Origin: an uncultured bacterium
Lineage (GTDB): Bacteria; Patescibacteriota; Minisyncoccia; Phycocordibacterales; UBA5272
NCBI GenBank assembly: GCA_903875555.1
Contig: CAIQWN010000033.1
Location: forward strand, 1-39,832
Direction: 5' to 3'
DNA length: 39,832 nt
Within the stretch, counting starts at the first letter, position 1. Every line of letters begins with the position of its first letter. This document shows, piece after piece, positions 20,635 to 28,486 of the stretch. The position numbers and the translations under genes are program-made. The notes under the pieces were generated by a model that ran no database searches, was not told where the DNA came from, and saw only the letters and a program-made list of their open reading frames with translations.

Positions 20635-21105
20635 ATGAAAAATAAAGCAACATATATTGTAATTATTACAGTTATTATTATCGGGTGTGTGGTATTTTTT
20701 ACACAAAAAAAGAAAAATGATTTATTAAAATCAAATTTAAATATTAATTCAACAACATCTATGACAACAGAAACATCAGGACTTATTATCGAAGATAAAA
20801 TTATTGGAACAGGGACAGAGGCGAAAGCTGGAGATAGTGTGACAGTTCATTATGTTGGCTCACTTTTAAATGGAACTATTTTTGATGCCTCAAGGAATCA
20901 CGGAGATCAAGGATTTACTTTTTTACTAGGTGCAGGACAAGTAATTAAGGGTTGGGATCAAGGTGTTGCTGGTATGAAAGTTGGCGGAAAAAGAAAACTT
21001 ACAATTCCTGCTGATCTTGCATATGGTAGTCAAGCTGTTGGAGGTGTGATTCCAGCTAACTCAACACTTATTTTTGAGGTAGAACTTTTGAAAGTTGGGA
21101 AATAA
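20635..21105 (+). CDS. FKBP-type peptidyl-prolyl isomerase, membrane anchored
   Basis: GDSVTVHYVGSLLNGTIFDASRN...QVIKGWDQGVAGMKVGGKRKLTIPADLAYGSQAVGGVIPANSTLIFEVELL. Confidence 0.95.
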   Translation: MKNKATYIVIITVIIIGCVVFFTQKKKNDLLKSNLNINSTTSMTTETSGLIIEDKIIGTGTEAKAGDSVTVHYVGSLLNGTIFDASRNHGDQGFTFLLGAGQVIKGWDQGVAGMKVGGKRKLTIPADLAYGSQAVGGVIPANSTLIFEVELLKVGK

Positions 21106-21148
21106 AGGTAACTACCCCTATGCAAAGCATAGGGGTAGTTACCTTTTT
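21104..21148 (+). terminator. Perfect 20-bp hairpin terminator overlapping the FKBP stop codon
   Basis: aaaggtaactacccctatgc aaa gcataggggtagttaccttt tt. Confidence 0.85.
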
Positions 21149-21332
21149 AACTCCTCAACTCGAAAAAGAAAAAGATTACTTTTAAATTAGTCTACGGCCA
21201 AGCCGCGAATCTGTTGATTCGTTTACGTCGTCAATAAAAAATATTTCAGAAATTAATTTTACTTGTTATAAATTAAATAGTGTGGTATTGTTTGGTGTAA
21301 GTTTCCCTAATTAATTTTTAATGGAGAAAAAA

Positions 21333-21548
21333 ATGAGCAAAGGAGAGTTTAGTGATGAGAGTGGTCTTTTTGATTCTTTTCCGGAAATTGATTTTAATCG
21401 CTTGCGTGCAAGTAAAGAAAAAGGACCTGATAACTTTTTTAGCAGAGGTGATGAGACAGATTTTGTCACACTGCCTCAGTTGTTACCAAGAAAAAAACAA
21501 GAACCATTGGATCTTGACACGATACCTTTTCTTGTGAATTTTAAGTAA
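21333..21548 (+). CDS. Orphan small protein (71 aa) with SD
   Basis: GGAG (21323-21326), 6-nt spacer, ATG 21333 MSKGEFSDESGLF...; hairpin 21573-21593 follows. Confidence 0.5.
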   Translation: MSKGEFSDESGLFDSFPEIDFNRLRASKEKGPDNFFSRGDETDFVTLPQLLPRKKQEPLDLDTIPFLVNFK

Positions 21549-21572
21549 TATTGTGTGGTCTGTTTTTTAGTT

Positions 21573-21600
21573 CCGCTGCCCTTTGGGTGGCGGTTTGTGT
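21573..21600 (+). terminator. Rho-independent terminator-like hairpin
   Basis: ccgctgccc ttt gggtggcgg tttgtgt. Confidence 0.65.
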
Positions 21601-21632
21601 TATAATCTAATTTATAAATTAAAAATTACACT

Positions 21633-22181
21633 ATGTATAATTTCAATCAAGTAAAAGAAAGTAAAGAGAAAATAATTGAATGGTTACTAAAAGAGTATTC
21701 TTCTATTTCAACAGGTAGAGCTTCTCCACAAATTTTAGATATCATATCTATAAATATGTATGGATCAAGAACTCAAATCGCTCATTGTTCAGCGATTTCT
21801 ATAGAGGATGCTAGAACACTGCGCGTTTCTCCTTGGGATAAAAATATAATCCACGATATCGAAAAAGCAATTAATGAAGCAGATCTTGGACTCTCTGTTT
21901 CTTCAGATGATCAAGGTTTACGTGTTCATTTTCCTATGCTTACAACAGAGACTAGAGCAAAACTTGTAAAAGTTTTAAAAGAAAAACTTGAAGATGCTCG
22001 TGTGAAGATACGTTCTTTACGTGAAGATACAAATAGAGACATTGATGCTCGTGGTAAAGATTCAGAGTTTGGTGAAGATGAAAGAATGAAATATCGTGAA
22101 GAGATGCAAAAAATAACTGATGAAGCAAATGCCGAATTTGAAAATTTATTTGAAAGAAAAGAAAAAGAAGTAATGGGTTAA
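21633..22181 (+). CDS. frr: Ribosome recycling factor
   Basis: STGRASPQILDIISINMYGSRTQIAHCSAISIEDARTLRVSPWDKNIIHDIEKAI. Confidence 0.96.
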   Translation: MYNFNQVKESKEKIIEWLLKEYSSISTGRASPQILDIISINMYGSRTQIAHCSAISIEDARTLRVSPWDKNIIHDIEKAINEADLGLSVSSDDQGLRVHFPMLTTETRAKLVKVLKEKLEDARVKIRSLREDTNRDIDARGKDSEFGEDERMKYREEMQKITDEANAEFENLFERKEKEVMG

Positions 22182-22204
22182 AAAGTCAAAAATAAGAAAT
22201 AAAC

Positions 22205-22230
22205 AAGGCGAGCCTATGGCTCGCCTTTGT
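22205..22230. terminator. Bidirectional terminator between frr and the minus-strand orphan
   Basis: aaggcgagcc tat ggctcgcctt tgtt. Confidence 0.75.
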
Positions 22231-22243
22231 TGTCAGTGATATT

Positions 22244-22564
22244 TCAACTGAGAACATCCTTACTTTTTTTCGTTGGTTTTTTGGGATCCTCTGATAATTT
22301 CTTTTTTGCACCGTTTGCACAGTCAATAAACATTTTCTGCGGTATCTTTTCGTATTCGATATCCGCTGAAAAGTTTATTGTTATCATGCTTGGTTGACCA
22401 AATGATTTGCTTGCGACACATACAAGTGGGCCAAGCCTTTCTTCGTGAACCTGAGAAGGTGGATAGGTATATACCTGTGTAGATTGCTGGGCAAATGCTT
22501 GGTCGCCGTTTAGAAAGATCATAACCCAGTATGTAACGAATAAAACTCTAAAGATCATGTTCAT
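22244..22564 (-). CDS. Secreted orphan protein with Sec-type signal peptide
   Basis: MNMIFRVLFVTYWVMIFLNGDQAFA|QQ; SD GGGAG on the minus strand; minus-strand TTGACC-17-TATTAT upstream. Confidence 0.6.
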   Translation of the reverse strand: MNMIFRVLFVTYWVMIFLNGDQAFAQQSTQVYTYPPSQVHEERLGPLVCVASKSFGQPSMITINFSADIEYEKIPQKMFIDCANGAKKKLSEDPKKPTKKSKDVLS

Positions 22565-22685
22565 GTTTTACTCCCGTTGGTGATTTTGAACTTTTAAATA
22601 ATAACACTTATTTAGTTTTTGGTCAAATTAAATTTATTTTGATAAATTTTATGTTTCTTGTAAAGTTTTCTGTTATACTCTTCAT

Positions 22686-23777
22686 ATGTTCATAATTCTA
22701 TTTTTTATAATTTTACTTGCACTTGTTTTTGTTCACGAGTTTGGTCACTTTATTACAGCTAAATGGGTTGGGATGAGAGTTGATGAATTTGCCTTTGGAT
22801 TTCCTCCTCGAATTTTTTCTAAAAAAGTTGGTGAGACAGAATATTCTGTGAATGCTTTACCTCTTGGTGGTTATGTTTCTATTTACGGAGAGAATGGAGA
22901 GAAAGATGATGTTGCAAAAACTGACAAAAGAAGTTTTGGTAATCGTCCAATTTGGTCTCAGCTTTTTGTCTTGTCTGCCGGAGTAATTATGAATATTTTA
23001 TTTGCTTATTTTATTTTTGTTGTTACCTCTATTGGTAATACAGAAATAACTTTGAGTGATAATCAAAAATTTTTAGGTAAAGTTAAAGAAACAAGTGTGA
23101 TTGTTTTAGATACAAGTAAAGGTAGTCCAGTACAAATGGCAGGGATTAAAGCAGGTGACAGACTTTTGAATTTAGAAAGTCGCGGTGCAAAAATAAAAGG
23201 AGATACCGCAGAGAAAACAATTTCTTTTATCGAATCACATATAAATGAACCAATCAAAATAACTTACAAAGATTTAAATAATAAAATAAAAGATACAACA
23301 ATTACAGGTGTTTATGGAATTTTAGAAAACAAAAAAGCTCTTGGTATAGCATTGGATACAGTTGGGGTTATAGATGCTAGTTTCGGTGATGCTATTGTTT
23401 TAGGTAAAGATAAATTAAAAAATATTTTCTTTGCAGTTTTTGGCGGAATGTATCATATAGGGGATTCTGTTTTACATGGAGAAAATGTTATTAATTCTTT
23501 CGTTGGGCCGATTGGTATAGCCAAGATGGTTGATGATACAAAAGCTTTTGGTTTTGTTGCACTACTTACTTTTACTGCAGTTCTTTCTGTTAATCTTGCG
23601 ATATTTAATTCATTACCATTACCAGCACTCGACGGGGGAAGATTTTTAATTATTATTTTAGAAACAATTTTCAAAAAGAAAGTTCCAATAAAAATAATGA
23701 CAATAATGAACAGTTTCTTTTTCTTGTTGTTAATTATTATGTTGATCGCAGTTACTGTGAAGGATATTATAAAGTAG
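22686..23777 (+). CDS. rseP: Site-2 protease RseP (M50 zinc metalloprotease, PDZ domain)
   Basis: FVHEFGHFITAKWVGMRVDEFAFGFPPRI; GIKAGDRLL PDZ; NSLPLPALDGGRF. Confidence 0.94.
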   Translation: MFIILFFIILLALVFVHEFGHFITAKWVGMRVDEFAFGFPPRIFSKKVGETEYSVNALPLGGYVSIYGENGEKDDVAKTDKRSFGNRPIWSQLFVLSAGVIMNILFAYFIFVVTSIGNTEITLSDNQKFLGKVKETSVIVLDTSKGSPVQMAGIKAGDRLLNLESRGAKIKGDTAEKTISFIESHINEPIKITYKDLNNKIKDTTITGVYGILENKKALGIALDTVGVIDASFGDAIVLGKDKLKNIFFAVFGGMYHIGDSVLHGENVINSFVGPIGIAKMVDDTKAFGFVALLTFTAVLSVNLAIFNSLPLPALDGGRFLIIILETIFKKKVPIKIMTIMNSFFFLLLIIMLIAVTVKDIIK

Positions 23778-23863
23778 TTATTTATTAGACAAGTATAATG
23801 TAGTGTGTTAGTGTATTAGTGTGTTGGGTGTGAGTTGTCCTTTTAATCTATTGGGAGAGTGTT

Positions 23864-24289
23864 ATGAAAAACGCCTATGCTACAATCAATGAACTCATTC
23901 TTTTTTTGAAAGAATTGAAAAAAGAATTTGGGGAGGGTCAGTCGTTGTCGCATTTATCTATGTCTCAAATCAAAGATGTTCTATTTCTTGAAGTATTAAT
24001 GGATGCAAAAAACACAGAGAGTATTAAGAAAATTTTTGAACACAGACATCTTTTTGACGACGAGGATTATAAAGTCAAAACGCGAAGATTCTCTTTGTTG
24101 TTGCAAAAATGGGTATCGGTATGTAACACAGAAGAAGAGTTAATTCATTTGCGTTGGGCTAGTGGTATAAATAACCCAGATATGATTACCGATTATCGTG
24201 ATTTTGTTGAAAAATATTACGATCGCCTCGATCAATTTAAAAAAGAAAAAAATAAAAGTGGTCTTGGCTTCAAAGGTGTCCAAGATTGA
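23864..24289 (+). CDS. Orphan, predicted mostly helical protein with SD
   Basis: GGGAGAG before ATG 23864; terminator hairpin after. Confidence 0.55.
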   Translation: MKNAYATINELILFLKELKKEFGEGQSLSHLSMSQIKDVLFLEVLMDAKNTESIKKIFEHRHLFDDEDYKVKTRRFSLLLQKWVSVCNTEEELIHLRWASGINNPDMITDYRDFVEKYYDRLDQFKKEKNKSGLGFKGVQD

Positions 24290-24298
24290 GACACGGTC

Positions 24299-24332
24299 AT
24301 CCCCGTTCGCGTAATTGCGGACGGGGATTTGT
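24299..24332 (+). terminator. Terminator-like hairpin
   Basis: atccccgt tcgcgtaattgcgg acggggat ttgt. Confidence 0.65.
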
Positions 24333-24404
24333 AATTTCTTCCGCGTTATTCTGCGTTACGTCTGCGTGTTTCTGTGGTTTTATTTTTTATGTTAAAATAA
24401 AACA

Positions 24405-25691
24405 ATGAGACAATCAAAATTATTTATAAAAACAAGAAAGGAAGCTCCAGCTGATGAGGTTTCGAAGAATGCAATATTGCTTACTCGCGCAGGGTTTATT
24501 CATAAAGAGATGGCTGGTGTTTATACATTTTTACCACTTGGTCTTAAAGTTTTAAATAATATCGAAAATATAATTCGTTATCATATGGATGAGATTGGTC
24601 GCGAACTTTTAATGTCAGCGTTATCTCCAATGGAAAAATGGCAGAATACAGGCAGACTTGAAACTGTTGATGTTCTTATGAAAACTTCTGGGGCCAATGA
24701 GGTATCAAAAGTAAAATCAACAAATGAATATATTTTAAACTCTACTCACGAAGAAATAATTACTCCGATCGTTGCTGAATATATTCGTTCGTACAAAGAA
24801 TTGCCGGTATCGTTTTATCAAATACAAACAAAATTTAGAAATGAGGCGCGTGCTAAGTCAGGACTACTTCGTGGTCGTGAATTTAGAATGAAAGATTTAT
24901 ATTCTTTTCACAAAGATGAAGAGGATATGAAAAAATATTACGAAGAAGCAAAGAAAGTTTACATGAATGTTTTCAATGATCTTGGAATTGGTGATGATAC
25001 TTATATAACACTTGCTAGTGGTGGAGATTTTACAAAAGAGTATTCACATGAATTTCAAACACTTACAGAGACAGGTGAAGATACAATTTATTTGGATAGA
25101 AAAAATAATATTGCTTATAACAAAGAGGTTGTGAATGAAGAGACAGAGAAAAAATTGGGTGTTAAATTTAATGATATGGAACAAGTGAATGCGTCTGAGG
25201 TTGGAAATATATTTCCACTTAATATTAAATTTAGTGAAGCTCTAAATTATACTTATGCAAATGATAAGGATGAACAATTACCAGTTTATATGGGTTGTTA
25301 TGGTATGGGTCCATCAAGAATTATGGGTGTTATCGTAGAAAAATTTGCAGATGAAAAAGGTTTGGTATGGCCAGAATCAATTGCACCGTATTCACTTCAT
25401 TTAATTTCTCTTGCAAAAAGTGATGAGACAAAAAAGAAAGCAGAAGAAATTTATGAAAAGTTATTATCCTTCGGTGTAGAGGTTTTGTTTGATGATAGAG
25501 ATGAAAGTGCTGGAGCAAAATTTGCTGATAGTGATTTGATTGGTATTCCAATGCGCGTAGTAGTTTCTGATAAATCACTTTCTGCGGGTGGTGTAGAAAT
25601 AAAAGAAAGAGTAGCTGAAAAAAGTGAAATAGTTGGAGTAGAAGAATTTTTGAAAGAGTGGAGTACTGGTGGAAGTTGTGCTTGTTGCTAA
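24405..25691 (+). CDS. proS: Prolyl-tRNA synthetase, short form lacking the INS editing domain
   Basis: RAGFIHKEMAGVYTFLPLGLKVLNNIENIIR, KFRNEARAKSGLLRGREFRMKDLYSFH, GCYGMGPSRIMGVIVE. Confidence 0.93.
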   Translation: MRQSKLFIKTRKEAPADEVSKNAILLTRAGFIHKEMAGVYTFLPLGLKVLNNIENIIRYHMDEIGRELLMSALSPMEKWQNTGRLETVDVLMKTSGANEVSKVKSTNEYILNSTHEEIITPIVAEYIRSYKELPVSFYQIQTKFRNEARAKSGLLRGREFRMKDLYSFHKDEEDMKKYYEEAKKVYMNVFNDLGIGDDTYITLASGGDFTKEYSHEFQTLTETGEDTIYLDRKNNIAYNKEVVNEETEKKLGVKFNDMEQVNASEVGNIFPLNIKFSEALNYTYANDKDEQLPVYMGCYGMGPSRIMGVIVEKFADEKGLVWPESIAPYSLHLISLAKSDETKKKAEEIYEKLLSFGVEVLFDDRDESAGAKFADSDLIGIPMRVVVSDKSLSAGGVEIKERVAEKSEIVGVEEFLKEWSTGGSCACC

Positions 25692-25730
25692 TATAAAATG
25701 AAAACACCTCGCAATGATCTGCAAGAGTTT

Positions 25731-26015
25731 TCATTGTGAGGTGTTGTTGTTTGGTAGAAGATTTTGGTTTTTCCAGACGGTCAATATGGCCCATTCCATT
25801 TCTCCGGTTGTATACTCTACCAAACACTCAGGATGCCTTTTTCTGAGTTTAAGTATAAAATCGTGATTTAGTAAACGTGTAGCAAGCGGAGATAAATCGT
25901 TCCTATTGCGGTGTGTGCGTAGATAACTAGCCATTCTTTCTGGAAGGTCTTGACAATTTTCCAGTAACACATTTGATATCTGTTCTGCTGTTATCTGTAG
26001 TCGAACATTATTCAT
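25731..26015 (-). CDS. Orphan small protein
   Basis: 94 aa, Arg-richer than its neighbours; terminator 25702-25745 on its 3' side; SD weak. Confidence 0.5.
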   Translation of the reverse strand: MNNVRLQITAEQISNVLLENCQDLPERMASYLRTHRNRNDLSPLATRLLNHDFILKLRKRHPECLVEYTTGEMEWAILTVWKNQNLLPNNNTSQ

Positions 26016-26155
26016 GGGTTATCTTTCTTTGTATATGTTAAAGGACAATGTATTACGACAAGTTATCACAACAAACTACTTTCGTCAATGTAAAATGAAA
26101 ACACCTGCATAGAAAAACTTTTACAGATGTTTTTTCTATGCAGGATGTTGAAAGC

Positions 26156-26413
26156 TTACGCAACACCATGTTTCGTTTTCCATGTATTGATGTAAGATGC
26201 CAAGAAACTATGTCTACTTTCATCAGTAAGGAAAAGATCAAGGATGACTTGTAGTGTAATATCTGTCGACATAGTTTTTATTTTTTCAGTGACACGATAA
26301 AGACATTTTTCTGAGCAAACCTTTCGACAGATATCCTTATCGAAAGTAATGTTTGGATTCTGATTTAACAGGCCTTCCACTGCTTCATGATGATTTACTA
26401 TTTTTGTCGTCAT
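26156..26413 (-). CDS. Orphan small protein with canonical SD
   Basis: Minus-strand TCCTGGAGGAAACATG; TTGACA-17-TATGTT upstream; terminator on its 3' side. Confidence 0.6.
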   Translation of the reverse strand: MTTKIVNHHEAVEGLLNQNPNITFDKDICRKVCSEKCLYRVTEKIKTMSTDITLQVILDLFLTDESRHSFLASYINTWKTKHGVA

Positions 26414-26528
26414 GTTTCCTCCAGGATACAACTCATGTTATAGGTTTAGAAACTTTATAATAAAACATATCACTCGACTATATATTTGTCAAGAATACTC
26501 ATATATTTATTTATGTTAAAATAGCCGA

Positions 26529-27590
26529 ATGATTGCTAGTTATTATAAAAACTTTGTGAACAAATTCTCTAATGATATTGGTATTGATTTGGGAACAGCA
26601 AATACTCTTGTGTATCTTCGTGGGCGCGGAATAGTTATAAATGAACCATCAGTTGTTGCATTAAATATAAAAACAAATCGCATTGTTGCACTTGGCAGTG
26701 AAGCGAAAAATATGATGGGTCGCACACCAAATCATATTAAAATAGTTCGCCCTTTAGTAGATGGTGTAATTTCTGATTATGAAGTTACAGAAGAAATGCT
26801 CTCTTATTTAATTAATAAAGCAAATGAGATGACAAAGAAAGTTTTGCGTCCTCGTGTGGTGATTGGTATACCGGTTGGTGTTACAAATGTAGAAATGCGC
26901 GCTGTGTATGATGCTGCTAAGTCTGCTGGGGCACGTGAGGTTTATATTGTTGAAGAGCCAGTAGCAGGAGCGATAGGCGTTAAACTACCAATACATGATC
27001 CAGTTGGAAATATGATTGTTGATATTGGTGGTGGAACAACAGATATTGCTGTGATTTCACTTTCTGGAATTGTTCGTTCAAAAAGTTTGAAGATTGCGGG
27101 AGATAAACTCATACAAGATATCTTGTCTTATATGCGGGACGAATTTAAAATATTAATCGGAGAAAAGACAGCCGAAGAGATAAAACATATTTTAGGATCT
27201 GCAATGCCAAATGATGAAGTAGAAGAAATAAGTATTAAAGGTCGTGACTTAGTAACAGGGCTTCCTCGTGAGGCTGTTGTTACAGATACAGATATTCGTG
27301 AGGCAATGTACTCTTCTATTTCACAGTTAGTTGATGCAATAAGAGAGGTTTTAGAAACAACACCACCTGAGGTTCTCGGTGATATTATGCGCAAAGGTAT
27401 AGTTGTAGTCGGTGGTGGAGCATTAATTAGAAATTTACCAGAGTTACTCCAAACCCAACTTAAAGTTCCAATAATGGTTGCCGACGATCCACTTACTGCT
27501 GTTGCTAGAGGAACAGGCATAATCTTAGAAGATATAGATTTTTATAAACAGGTTTTAATAGAAAATACAAATGACATATCTTTTAGATAG
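26529..27590 (+). CDS. mreB: MreB (mreBC operon paralog)
   Basis: DIGIDLGTANTLVYLRGRGIVINEPSVVAL; NMIVDIGGGTTDIAVISLSG; overlaps mreC. Confidence 0.96.
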   Translation: MIASYYKNFVNKFSNDIGIDLGTANTLVYLRGRGIVINEPSVVALNIKTNRIVALGSEAKNMMGRTPNHIKIVRPLVDGVISDYEVTEEMLSYLINKANEMTKKVLRPRVVIGIPVGVTNVEMRAVYDAAKSAGAREVYIVEEPVAGAIGVKLPIHDPVGNMIVDIGGGTTDIAVISLSGIVRSKSLKIAGDKLIQDILSYMRDEFKILIGEKTAEEIKHILGSAMPNDEVEEISIKGRDLVTGLPREAVVTDTDIREAMYSSISQLVDAIREVLETTPPEVLGDIMRKGIVVVGGGALIRNLPELLQTQLKVPIMVADDPLTAVARGTGIILEDIDFYKQVLIENTNDISFR

Positions 27591-28350
27591 AAATAAAAAA
27601 AGAAAAAATATAAAATTATTTTTTAGTATAGTTTTATTTTTGATTGTAATTATTTTTTGGTCACCAGTTAAAAAGTTTTCTTATCCAATCGTAGAGCCAG
27701 TTTTAACTTTTGTTGTATCAGTAAAAGATTTTATATTTCTTATACCGAAAAATATAGTTATTTATTTTCATTCTAAAAATTATTATGATGAGAGAGTAAA
27801 AAATTTAGAACAAAATGTGGAAGATTTAGAAAATAAATTAGCAATTAATGAAGAAATAATTAGAAGTCAAAATTTACTTAAAGATGTTAAAGATATTAAA
27901 AAAATAATAGTTGCTAATCCAGTATTAAGAGACCCAACATCAATATATAACACAGTTATTTTATCAAAAGGATTTTCTGATGGAATAAATATTTCTTATC
28001 TTGTTTATATAAGAGGGATGGAGCCGGTGGGTAAAATAGAAAAAGTTCATAGTAAAACATCAGAACTTAATTTATTTTCTGCTTCAGGAAATAAAATAGA
28101 TGGAGTTCTTATTAATGAAAAAATAATTCCTCTTGTTGGTACAGGTGGTGGAAATTTTATTGCTAATTTACCAAAAGACTTTGCAGTAAATGTTGGTGAT
28201 AATATTTATTATGCGACAAAAGGTTATGGTTTGCTTGGAACAGTTAGTGATATACAGAATGATATACAGGACACATATTCAAAAGTTTATATAAAAGGAA
28301 CATATAATCCAATGAATGTGAATAATTTTTATATAGAAAAAAATGATTAA
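27571..28350 (+). CDS. mreC: Rod-shape-determining protein MreC
   Basis: N-terminal TM, coiled coil, beta-rich C-terminus; directly after mreB. Confidence 0.85.
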   Translation: MTYLLDRNKKRKNIKLFFSIVLFLIVIIFWSPVKKFSYPIVEPVLTFVVSVKDFIFLIPKNIVIYFHSKNYYDERVKNLEQNVEDLENKLAINEEIIRSQNLLKDVKDIKKIIVANPVLRDPTSIYNTVILSKGFSDGINISYLVYIRGMEPVGKIEKVHSKTSELNLFSASGNKIDGVLINEKIIPLVGTGGGNFIANLPKDFAVNVGDNIYYATKGYGLLGTVSDIQNDIQDTYSKVYIKGTYNPMNVNNFYIEKND

Positions 28351-28486
28351 ATATTTTCTTATTTTTTTAGCTTTTTCTTTTGATGTTATTTTGGGAAATT
28401 TGAAGTATCCTATTTTAACAATTGTGGTTTGTGTTATAGTTTTTATATATGTTTTCATTTCGCAAAATATTAGGTTTAAAAAATAA
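28343..28486 (+). CDS. 47-aa hydrophobic ORF in the mreD position (possible micro-MreD)
   Basis: MIKYFLIFLAFSFDVILGNLKYPILTIVVCVIVFIYVFISQNIRFKK; overlaps mreC 3' end and mrdA 5' end. Confidence 0.4.
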   Translation: MIKYFLIFLAFSFDVILGNLKYPILTIVVCVIVFIYVFISQNIRFKK

